This document shows positions 5,700-13,097 of a DNA stretch of 19,539 bases, one piece after another; the first letter of the stretch is position 1, and each line of letters opens with the position of its first letter. The position numbers and the translations under genes are program-made. This DNA comes from an uncultured Mycoplasmatota bacterium (GTDB lineage: Bacteria; Bacillota_I; Bacilli_A; RF39; UBA660). The notes under the pieces are model-generated. The model saw nothing but the letters and a program-made list of their open reading frames with translations, was not told where the DNA came from and ran no database searches. The DNA lies in the NCBI GenBank assembly GCA_900552975.1, contig UWSL01000013.1, positions 1 through 19,539 of the forward strand, read 5' to 3'.

Positions 5700-8282
5700 A
5701 TGGCAAAAAAAGAAGAAAAAACAATCATCGAGAAAATATTTGATTATACCTTAGAAGATATTATGGGCGATCGTTTTGGCAGATATTCAAAAAGTATCAT
5801 TCAAGATCGTGCTTTACCAGATGTTAGAGATGGCCTAAAACCAGTTCAAAGAAGAATTTTATATACAATGTGGGAAGACCATAATACTTTTGATAAACCT
5901 TATCGCAAATGTGCCAAAGCCGTTGGTGATGTCATGGGTAAATATCATCCTCATGGCGATTCATCTATCTACGGTGCTATGATTTACATGTCTCAAAAAT
6001 GGAAAATGCGTGAACCATTTATAGATATCCATGGTAACAATGGTTCCATTGATGGTGATGGACCTGCTGCCTATCGTTATACGGAAACAAGATTAACTAA
6101 ACTAGCTGAAATAATGCTTAAAGATATCAATCGTAACGCGATTGAAATGACTTTGAACTATTCAGATGAAGACTTAGAGCCAACTGTCTTACCAGCTAAT
6201 TTTCCAAACTTATTAGTTAATGGCTCAACTGGTATTTCAGCTGGTTATGCTACTAATATTCCCCCACATAACTTAGGTGAAGTAATTGATGCAACTATCC
6301 ATCGTATTGACAATCCTAATTGTCGTTTAGATACTATTTTAAACATTGTTAAAGGTCCTGATTTTCCAACTGGTGGTGTTGTTGAAGGCAAAGAAGGCCT
6401 TCTTCAAGCCTATGAAACTGGTCGTGGCAAAGTCGTTTTAAAAGCCAAAACAGAGATAGTAAAAGAAAAAGGCGTTCATCAAATAATTATTCATGAAATT
6501 CCATATGATGTCTTAAAAGAACAACTTCGTAAGAAAATTGAGGATATCAAGATTGATAAAAAAGTTGATGGAATTACTGATGTAATTGATGTCTCTGACA
6601 AAGACCATATGGCTAAATTAATCATTGAATTAAAAAAAGATGCCAATGCTGAATTGATTTTAAATTACTTATTTAAAAATACTGATTTACAAGTTAATTA
6701 TAACTTTAATATGGTTGCTATAGTCAATCGTCGTCCTAAACAACTTGGTATTTTAGAAATTCTTGATGCTTTCATTGCTCATCAAAAAGACGTCATCTTA
6801 AGAAGAACTAGATTTGATTTAGAACATGCTAAAGCTCGTCTTCATATTGTTGAAGGTTTACTAAAAGCAGTTGATATTCTTGATGAAATAATTAAAACAA
6901 TCCGTGCTTCAAAAAATAAAGCAGATTCTATTGCTAACTTAGTTAGTGCTTATGCCTTTACTGAAGAACAAGCAACAGCTATTGTTACAATGCAACTATA
7001 TCGTCTTTCTAATACAGATGTTAATCAATTACTTAATGAACAAAAAGATTTAAATGTTCGAATTGATTTTTTAAATTCTATCCTAAATGATGAAAATATT
7101 CTAAAAAGACGTATGAAACAGGAAATTGCTGAAATTAAAAAGGAATATGCTAATCCTCGTCGTACAGAAATTCGTGATGAGATTACTGAAATAAAAATCG
7201 ATGCTAAAGATATGATTAGCAAAGAAAATGTTATCGTTGTAACTACTAATGATGGTTATGTAAAACGTATTCCACTAAAATCATATGTTAGTTCCCAAGG
7301 TGAACCAACAACACTTAAACCAGGAGATTTTATCCGTGGTTTCTATAGTACAACTACAGTAGATACATTACTTATGTTTACTAACTTAGGTCATTACTTA
7401 TACGTTCCAATTCATGAAATAATTGAAACTAAATGGAAAGAACTAGGTAAACATATCAGTAATTTAATTCAAATAGGTGCTGAAGAAAAAATAATAGCTA
7501 CAATGATTTTAGATGATCCAAATCAAAATATCATCATGACTACTAAAAATGGTATAACTAAACGTACAAAATTAGAAGATTTAATTGTTAGTCGTTACAC
7601 TAAACCAATTAATGCTATGAAACTAAAAGATGGCGATGAACTAGTTAATGTAACTAAAGATAACGATAGTGCTATTTTCATTACTAAAAATGGTCATTAT
7701 TTAAATATTGTTTCTGAAGAAATTCCAATTGTTGGTGCTAAAGCCGCTGGAGTCAAAGGTATAAATATCAAAGATGATGAAGTCATAACTTGTTTATCTC
7801 CAGAAGAAAGTACTGAATATATTGCTATCTTTACTAGTCAAAACACTTCAAAACGTCTTAAAGTTGCTGACTTGGAAAGATTAACTCGTGCTAAAAAAGG
7901 TAGTACATTAATTAAAAAAGTAAAATCAACTAATTATGAAATAACTAATGCTCTTTCATTAAATGATCATGATATAATAGGTTTAAAAATAGATGGTGAT
8001 TTTAAAGAAATTAAAGCCACTGAATTACCTATTATGGATTTATCATCAACTGGCAGTACTATATCAAAGATCAATATAGAAGCTTCATACTTAGTTCCTG
8101 AACTTGAAGAACGAAAAATAGATTTAACTTCAAATCAATCTCAAAAAGAAGAGAAGAAAATTAATGAAGTAAAAGAAGAAATTGAAGTTTTAGATGAACC
8201 AGAAATTTTAGAAATGCCTAAACCAAAACAAGAAATAGAAGAGCTAACCCTTGATGATTTTCTAGATGATTTCAAATTATAA
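5700..8282 (+). CDS. parC: DNA topoisomerase IV subunit A
   Basis: DNA breakage and rejoining subunit of topoisomerase IV, 860 residues. The catalytic Tyr is Tyr127 in YRYTE. ParC rather than GyrA is indicated by HGNNGSIDGDGPAA, LEPTVLPANFPNLLVNG and the absence of a GyrA box (QRRGGKG-type). The quinolone-determining segment is HPHGDSSIYG (83-92): Ser88 matches Ser80 of S. aureus GrlA, while the position of Glu84 is Gly92 here. The breakage-reunion domain runs to about 480, then a C-terminal beta-pinwheel with repeated blades (such as VVTTNDGYVKRI, IMTTKNGITKRT, FITKNGHYL). An acidic tail of roughly 45 residues follows and ends LTLDDFLDDFKL. Gene pair and order with parE are standard for Bacillota. 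Confidence 0.95.
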   Translation: MAKKEEKTIIEKIFDYTLEDIMGDRFGRYSKSIIQDRALPDVRDGLKPVQRRILYTMWEDHNTFDKPYRKCAKAVGDVMGKYHPHGDSSIYGAMIYMSQKWKMREPFIDIHGNNGSIDGDGPAAYRYTETRLTKLAEIMLKDINRNAIEMTLNYSDEDLEPTVLPANFPNLLVNGSTGISAGYATNIPPHNLGEVIDATIHRIDNPNCRLDTILNIVKGPDFPTGGVVEGKEGLLQAYETGRGKVVLKAKTEIVKEKGVHQIIIHEIPYDVLKEQLRKKIEDIKIDKKVDGITDVIDVSDKDHMAKLIIELKKDANAELILNYLFKNTDLQVNYNFNMVAIVNRRPKQLGILEILDAFIAHQKDVILRRTRFDLEHAKARLHIVEGLLKAVDILDEIIKTIRASKNKADSIANLVSAYAFTEEQATAIVTMQLYRLSNTDVNQLLNEQKDLNVRIDFLNSILNDENILKRRMKQEIAEIKKEYANPRRTEIRDEITEIKIDAKDMISKENVIVVTTNDGYVKRIPLKSYVSSQGEPTTLKPGDFIRGFYSTTTVDTLLMFTNLGHYLYVPIHEIIETKWKELGKHISNLIQIGAEEKIIATMILDDPNQNIIMTTKNGITKRTKLEDLIVSRYTKPINAMKLKDGDELVNVTKDNDSAIFITKNGHYLNIVSEEIPIVGAKAAGVKGINIKDDEVITCLSPEESTEYIAIFTSQNTSKRLKVADLERLTRAKKGSTLIKKVKSTNYEITNALSLNDHDIIGLKIDGDFKEIKATELPIMDLSSTGSTISKINIEASYLVPELEERKIDLTSNQSQKEEKKINEVKEEIEVLDEPEILEMPKPKQEIEELTLDDFLDDFKL

Positions 8283-8287
8283 TAATA

Positions 8288-8328
8288 AAATCACTTATTA
8301 AACATAACATTTAATAGGTGATTTTTTT
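8288..8328 (+). terminator. Terminator-like hairpin after parC that contains the ylbD Shine-Dalgarno
   Basis: A 15-bp stem (8288-8302 with 8310-8324, one G-U pair) closes a 7-base loop and is followed by a T-run to 8328. The right arm contains AGGTGA (8316-8321), the only plausible Shine-Dalgarno for the ATG at 8329. A perfect TATAAT lies at 8278-8283 across the parC stop codon, but it has no convincing -35, so a promoter there is only a possibility. Confidence 0.75.
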
Positions 8329-8670
8329 ATGGGAAAAGAAGAATTTAAAAACTTTGTTAAAACCAAACCAGAATTAATAGATTATATAGAGGACAATACC
8401 ATGACATGGCAAAAATTTTATGAAATATATGACATGTATGGTGAAGATGAATCAGTTTGGGAACGCTATAGTAAAAAAAAGACGGAAAATAATCCCAAAA
8501 TTCCTAATTTTATAGATAAAATTGATATAGATACTATTCGTTCGCATATTGATACGGCGCAAAAAGCCTTGGGTGTTATCAGTGAATTAACTACTAAAAG
8601 CAATGATTCCATTTCTAATATAATAAAACCAAAAGCTGAACGCCCCATAACTAAATTCTTCGGAGACTAA
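8329..8670 (+). CDS. ylbD: YlbD-like protein
   Basis: A 113-residue soluble protein. The N-terminal segment FKNFVKTKPELIDYI, then TWQKFYEIYDMYGEDESVW, matches what I recall of Bacillus YlbD (FVKxxPxLI, then W-Q-x-F/L-Y-E and LGEDDPxW). Pfam names that family a putative coat protein, but its molecular role is unknown. The second half is less conserved, with a helical stretch near 65-90 and a basic end. A YlbE-like gene follows with one base between stop and ATG, the same pairing as in Bacillus, which strengthens both calls. Its Shine-Dalgarno is buried in the preceding hairpin, so expression may depend on read-through or on opening of that hairpin. Confidence 0.72.
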   Translation: MGKEEFKNFVKTKPELIDYIEDNTMTWQKFYEIYDMYGEDESVWERYSKKKTENNPKIPNFIDKIDIDTIRSHIDTAQKALGVISELTTKSNDSISNIIKPKAERPITKFFGD

Positions 8671-8671
8671 A

Positions 8672-8890
8672 ATGAAACGTTTTATTTTAGAAAATATCAA
8701 AAAAGATAAAATGTACGACTACCTTAAACAAAATTCTTTCTATATTAAAGATTTAAATCGTAATCCATTACTTTATTCAACGTTTAAAGAATACATCAAA
8801 GATAAATATCATTTACGTATAACAGACAAAGTAGAGGGCATCATCAATGACATCGAAACAGTCAGCGATATTATGAAAGTAATAAAATAA
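8672..8890 (+). CDS. ylbE: YlbE-like protein
   Basis: A 72-residue protein whose core FYIKDLNRNPLLYSTFKEY followed by RITDKVEGI resembles the YlbE-like family pattern (W/F-Y-x-x-L-S-R-N-P, then a conserved Y and a R-V-E-K segment). The family function is unknown. It starts two bases after the ylbD-like TAA, with GGAG (8662-8665) inside the end of that gene as Shine-Dalgarno, so the two are almost certainly co-transcribed and translationally linked. No membrane segment or signal is visible. I see no convincing terminator after it. Confidence 0.7.
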   Translation: MKRFILENIKKDKMYDYLKQNSFYIKDLNRNPLLYSTFKEYIKDKYHLRITDKVEGIINDIETVSDIMKVIK

Positions 8891-8912
8891 TGTAAATTTT
8901 ATAAAAAAAATA

Positions 8913-8941
8913 TTGAAATTATTCATAATTAATAGTAAAAT
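8913..8941 (+). promoter_or_regulatory. Promoter of the prepilin-like gene
   Basis: TTGAAA at 8913-8918 and TAAAAT at 8936-8941 with a 17-base spacer form one of the best sigma-A matches in the window. Transcription would begin near 8948, giving a leader of about 28 bases with an AAAGG Shine-Dalgarno at 8961-8965. Confidence 0.75.
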
Positions 8942-8975
8942 TTATTTATAAAATAGAAAGAAAGGTAGAAGAAAA

Positions 8976-9704
8976 ATGAAAAAAATAATCAATAATAGAA
9001 AAGGTTTTACATTAGTTGAGTTACTAGCCGTTATCGTTATTCTTGCTATTTTGATGGTAGCAGCAGGAGCAGCCGTAATGTCAACAATGAACAATGCTAA
9101 AGTTAATACATTTAAAAACGAAGCATTATCAGCAATCAACATGGCTACAAACATGTATACAGAAATTTCAATGAGTGCTGACGATTCAGGAGCTTACTTA
9201 GTAAATAGTAACGATTCAAAATACAAAGGAATGTGTGTTACATTACAAGGTCTAGTTGAAAATGGTTATTTAGACAAAGATTTACATAATGGATCAACTT
9301 ATGGAACAATTATCGTTGAAGTACCATTTGATGGTGGAGCAACTAAATACTCAATTTGGACTTCTGATGGAACATATGGTATCCAAGGATATGAAAAAAG
9401 TCAAATTAGTAAATTAAAATTTAAAAATACTAATAATGATGTAAGCGGTATAGGAACTTATACTACTAATGGAACTGGAATTATAACTAAATTAGAAGGT
9501 ATTAAGAAAATAAATGCAGCAGCTTATAGTAATGGAACAACCGCTAACATTAATACTGCAACTGTATCAAATCAATATCAATTTAAAGCAACTGATACTG
9601 TGAAGGTTGGACCAAAACTTGCTTCAGTTCAAACTATTGCAGCTAATGGTGGTACTGGTGCTACTTATTCAAATATTATTTGTATAAATAGTAAAATCAG
9701 TTAA
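8976..9704 (+). CDS. Type IV prepilin-like protein
   Basis: A 242-residue protein with a class III signal: a short basic leader MKKIINNRKG, then FTLVELLAVIVILAILMVAAG. Prepilin peptidase would cut after Gly10 and methylate Phe11. Glu15 is the conserved Glu5 of mature pilins. The hydrophobic helix spans about 11-32. The rest is an extracytoplasmic Thr/Asn/Ser-rich domain with two cysteines (one in KGMCVTL, one in NIICINSK close to the end) that could form a disulfide. Such proteins build type IV or competence pseudopili, or act as substrates of such machines. No pilus ATPase, platform protein or prepilin peptidase gene is adjacent. The gene has its own promoter and terminator. Major versus minor pilin cannot be told. 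Confidence 0.85.
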   Translation: MKKIINNRKGFTLVELLAVIVILAILMVAAGAAVMSTMNNAKVNTFKNEALSAINMATNMYTEISMSADDSGAYLVNSNDSKYKGMCVTLQGLVENGYLDKDLHNGSTYGTIIVEVPFDGGATKYSIWTSDGTYGIQGYEKSQISKLKFKNTNNDVSGIGTYTTNGTGIITKLEGIKKINAAAYSNGTTANINTATVSNQYQFKATDTVKVGPKLASVQTIAANGGTGATYSNIICINSKIS

Positions 9705-9718
9705 TTTTAAGCATAGTT

Positions 9719-9747
9719 AAAAAAGATAATGTAAATTATCTTTTTTT
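9719..9747 (+). terminator. Terminator of the prepilin-like gene
   Basis: A perfect 12-bp stem (9719-9730 with 9735-9746), a GTAA tetraloop and a T-run to 9747. Confidence 0.88.
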
Positions 9748-9829
9748 AATTTAATTAGTAAATAGAAAATTTTTAAATAATACCATAATATTTTTTAACA
9801 AACTAAAAAGTCTCATAACCAATTTATGC

Positions 9830-9858
9830 TTGCTTTTTACTAAATAAGAAGATATGAT
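9830..9858 (+). promoter_or_regulatory. Promoter of the oxidoreductase/glycosyltransferase fusion gene
   Basis: TTGCTT at 9830-9835 and TATGAT at 9853-9858 with a 17-base spacer. The in-frame ATG at 9854 lies inside the -10 element and so cannot be in this transcript, supporting the start at 9890. Confidence 0.6.
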
Positions 9859-9889
9859 AAAAGAAGAAAAATACGTGAGGGTGGTTTTG

Positions 9890-12800
9890 ATGAGAAAAAC
9901 TAAAGTTATTATAATAGGTGCTGGACCAGCTGGGTTAACTGCTGGTTATGAATTATTAAAAAAAGACAAAAATTACGATGTAACAATTCTTGAATCTTCA
10001 AATGATATTGGTGGAATTTCCAAAACTATAAATTATAAAGGAAATCGTATGGATATTGGTGGACATCGCTTTTTTTCTAAAGATGAAAAAGTAAATGAAT
10101 TCTGGCAAGAAATACTGCCATTACAAGGAAAACCATCCATAGATGATCTTGAATTAAAACGTGAAAAAAAACTTTCTCTAAATGGTCCAGATCCTCAAAA
10201 AGAAGATAAAGTTATGCTTAAGCGTCATCGAGTATCAAGGATCTATTACCTAAATAAATTTTTTGATTATCCCGTTAGCTTAACCTGGTCAACCATAAAA
10301 AATCTTGGCTTTATAAGAACCATGAAAAGTGGTTTTAGTTATTTAAAAAGTCTTATTTTAAAAAAAGAAGAAAATTGTTTAGAAAATTTTTACATTAATC
10401 GCTTTGGTCAAAAATTATATAGTATGTTCTTTGAAGGCTATACTGAAAAATTGTGGGGGAGACATCCTAAAGAAATTGATGCTTCTTGGGGAAGTCAACG
10501 TGTCAAAGGTATTTCTATTAAAGAAGTTTTAAGAAATGCTTTTTCCAAAATGTTTCATTTAAAAAATAAAAAAGTAGAAACATCTTTGATTGAAGAATAT
10601 TATTATCCTAAATATGGACCAGGTCAATTATGGGAAGAAGTAGCTCATCAATTTGAAAAACTAGGTGGTCAAATTTTAAAAAATCATGAAGTTTCTAAAA
10701 TAAATGTTCAAGACAAAAAAATAATCAGTGTAGTTTGTAATAAAGAAGAATTTAAAGGAGATATTTTTATTTCTTCTATGCCTATTAAAGATTTAATCTT
10801 AAATATGAATGAAGTTCCAGAAAATATTTCTAAAATAGCAGAAGGATTACCATATCGTGACTTTGTTACAGTTGGGCTTTTAGTGAATAAATTAAAAATA
10901 AAAAACGAAACAGCTATTAAAACTTATAATGACATCGTACCTGATTGTTGGATATATGTCCAAGATACCAAGGTTAAATTAGGACGAATTCAAATATTTA
11001 ACAACTGGAGTCCTTATTTAGTTGATAAGCCACAGGATACTGTTTGGTTAGGACTTGAATACTTTTGTAATGAGGGAGATCAATTTTGGAATCTCAGCGA
11101 AGAAGATTGTGTTAAACTAGCCATCAATGAATTAGAAAAAATAGGAATAATTGATTCGAATCAAGTAATAGACAGTCATCGCGAAAAAATAAAAAAAGCC
11201 TATCCAGCATATTTTGATACATACGATCATATCGATGAAGTGATTGATTACCTTAATGGCTTTGCCAATCTTTATTGTGTAGGTCGTAATGGCCAACATC
11301 ATTACAATAACATGGATCACTCAATGCTAACTTCCTTTAATGCTGTAAATTGCATTATTGCTAAAAATCCTGATAAAAGTAGTGTTTGGAATGTCAATAC
11401 CGAGCAAGATTATCACGAAACAACTCAAAATAAACCACCAAAAGAAAAGAAAAATTTTAATATTCCGTTTTTATGCAAAAAAAACTTTATGTTATTATAC
11501 CTATTAGTTTTTATTTTCTTAATTATCAAACCTTGGTATATAGATAATGATGCTTGGTTTTTACTAAATCATGGTCGATATGTTTTAAATAACGGAATTC
11601 CTCATATTGAACCATTTACAATGCATGAAGGTTTAAATTTCGTTATGCAACAATGGTTATTTGCGACTATAATGTATATTTGTAAAGCAAAGTTTGGCTT
11701 TAAATCATTATTTTTCTTTATTGCCATAATTAACATTTTTATTATTTTTGTTATTCATAAACTATGTATGCTTATAACGGATAACAATTACAAAATAGCC
11801 ATTCCTATAACCTTTTTAATAGATTTCTTATTGATAAAACTAAAATTCATATCAACGAGACCTCAAATAGTATCTTACATTTTAATAACATTATTTATTT
11901 ATATTATTGAATTATATCGTAAGAAAGGAAATAAAAAAGTCTTATTATTATTGCCTCTTATCTCTATTATTCAAATTAATATGCATGCTTCAATGTGGAT
12001 TTTTCTATACATCTATTCTTTACCTTTTATAGCTGAAATAATAATTAAAAAAATCACTAAAGAAAAATTGTCTTACGATGCTAAATTATTAATCATAGCC
12101 GTTATTATATCTGTAATATGTGGTGTTATTAATCCTTATAAAACCGAGGCTATGATGTATTTCTTAAACTCTCTAAATGCTAACGTTACCCAGTATATTT
12201 TTGAAATGAAAATAACATCTATTTTATCACCATATGGTGAATATAGTATCATTTTATTAGGTATTTTTATAACGCTAAGTACAATAAAATTTATGAAACA
12301 AGGAAAAATAGAGTGGAGCTACCTTTTCTTGGTATATGGAAGTTTCTTATTAGCTTTGACTAATCAAAAGAGCATTGCTTACTTCGTTATTTTTAGTTTA
12401 TATTCTATAGCTTACTATTTAAATAAATTAGTAAATAAAAAAGAATCATTAAATCAACCACTTTCCAATGATCATTACATTCTAAGTCAAATCCTTTGGG
12501 TACTTTCTGTAGTTACTATTATTTTCTCTTTTTATTGGAATGTGAAAATAAATTTAGATGAACCAGAATATATGGCAGAAAAAAATTCAGTATTAAATTT
12601 ATTAAAAGAAAATAAAAATAATCTTTCTAACTTAAAAGTATATTGTAATTATGACATTGGTGGTTACCTAGAATATTATGGTATCAAAGCTTATATTGAT
12701 CCAAGAGCTGAAGTCTTTTATTACTCAGTTAATAAAAAGGATGAAATTTTTGATGAGTACTATTACTTACAAATTAGCAGTATTGATATAGATGATTTTT

Positions 12801-13024
12801 TAGAAAAATATAATTTTACCCATCTTTACTTAAACGTCAATGATGCTATTTATAAAGCTATCAAAATGGTTGGTAATGATGATAAATTTAAAAATTATAC
12901 TTTACTAGATAATGCTGGTGATAATAAAATATATATAAGAAATGACTTACTAAAGGAAGAAAATTCTAAAACAGATAATTTATTACATAATAAAAAAGAT
13001 TTGTTAAAAAACAATAAAAAATAG
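9890..13024 (+). CDS. Fusion of an FAD-dependent oxidoreductase and a polytopic GT-C-like membrane glycosyltransferase
   Basis: A 1044-residue protein with two parts in one open frame. Residues 1 to about 510 are an amine-oxidase/UDP-galactopyranose-mutase-like flavoprotein: dinucleotide motif G10-A-G12-P-A-G15, GGISKTINYKG, DIGGHRFFSKDEKV, EKLWGRHPKEIDASWG and C-terminal FAD motif YCVGRNGQHHYNNMDHSM. This family is common in surface-polysaccharide loci, but its substrate is unclear. A charged Lys/Pro linker (about 511-525) leads to about 10-11 membrane helices (from 530) and a soluble C-terminal domain (about 900-1030; IGGYLEYYGIKAYIDPRAE). The first outer loop has IDNDAWFLLNHGRYVLNNGIP with Asp552/Asp554, the acidic loop typical of GT-C enzymes using polyprenyl-phosphate sugars. 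The ATG at 9890 has AGGGTGG at 9878-9884. No internal Shine-Dalgarno with ATG is seen at the junction, so the halves are made as one chain. Sugar and acceptor are unknown. Confidence 0.85.
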   Translation: MRKTKVIIIGAGPAGLTAGYELLKKDKNYDVTILESSNDIGGISKTINYKGNRMDIGGHRFFSKDEKVNEFWQEILPLQGKPSIDDLELKREKKLSLNGPDPQKEDKVMLKRHRVSRIYYLNKFFDYPVSLTWSTIKNLGFIRTMKSGFSYLKSLILKKEENCLENFYINRFGQKLYSMFFEGYTEKLWGRHPKEIDASWGSQRVKGISIKEVLRNAFSKMFHLKNKKVETSLIEEYYYPKYGPGQLWEEVAHQFEKLGGQILKNHEVSKINVQDKKIISVVCNKEEFKGDIFISSMPIKDLILNMNEVPENISKIAEGLPYRDFVTVGLLVNKLKIKNETAIKTYNDIVPDCWIYVQDTKVKLGRIQIFNNWSPYLVDKPQDTVWLGLEYFCNEGDQFWNLSEEDCVKLAINELEKIGIIDSNQVIDSHREKIKKAYPAYFDTYDHIDEVIDYLNGFANLYCVGRNGQHHYNNMDHSMLTSFNAVNCIIAKNPDKSSVWNVNTEQDYHETTQNKPPKEKKNFNIPFLCKKNFMLLYLLVFIFLIIKPWYIDNDAWFLLNHGRYVLNNGIPHIEPFTMHEGLNFVMQQWLFATIMYICKAKFGFKSLFFFIAIINIFIIFVIHKLCMLITDNNYKIAIPITFLIDFLLIKLKFISTRPQIVSYILITLFIYIIELYRKKGNKKVLLLLPLISIIQINMHASMWIFLYIYSLPFIAEIIIKKITKEKLSYDAKLLIIAVIISVICGVINPYKTEAMMYFLNSLNANVTQYIFEMKITSILSPYGEYSIILLGIFITLSTIKFMKQGKIEWSYLFLVYGSFLLALTNQKSIAYFVIFSLYSIAYYLNKLVNKKESLNQPLSNDHYILSQILWVLSVVTIIFSFYWNVKINLDEPEYMAEKNSVLNLLKENKNNLSNLKVYCNYDIGGYLEYYGIKAYIDPRAEVFYYSVNKKDEIFDEYYYLQISSIDIDDFLEKYNFTHLYLNVNDAIYKAIKMVGNDDKFKNYTLLDNAGDNKIYIRNDLLKEENSKTDNLLHNKKDLLKNNKK

Positions 13025-13026
13025 TG

Positions 13027-13050
13027 AAAAGCATTTATAAATGCTTTTTT
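13027..13050 (+). terminator. Terminator of the fusion gene
   Basis: AAAAGCAT (13027-13034) pairs with ATGCTTTT (13041-13048), with T residues to 13050, starting two bases after the TAG stop. Confidence 0.85.
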
Positions 13051-13052
13051 AC

Positions 13053-13081
13053 TTGGAAGAAAATTTAATTTATGAGATAAT
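13053..13081 (+). promoter_or_regulatory. Promoter of nfo
   Basis: TTGGAA at 13053-13058 and GATAAT at 13076-13081 with a 17-base spacer, plus TGA at 13073-13075 giving an extended -10. It begins three bases after the preceding terminator. The predicted start near 13088 places GGTGA (13089-13093) almost at the 5' end of the mRNA. Confidence 0.7.
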
Positions 13082-13097
13082 ATCTTCGGTGATAAAA

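Noticed and set aside
3786..8282. The topoisomerase pair as gyrB-gyrA.
   Set aside because: The A subunit has ParC-type HGNNGS and LPANFPNLLVNG motifs and no GyrA box; the B subunit has the ParE-type QAILPLRGKVLN segment.
9854..9889. ATG at 9854 as the start of the fusion protein.
   Set aside because: It lies inside the -10 element TATGAT, while AGGGTGG precedes the ATG at 9890.
13041..13097. Upstream start of endonuclease IV.
   Set aside because: It starts in the preceding terminator and runs through the nfo promoter; the family N-terminus begins at 13098.
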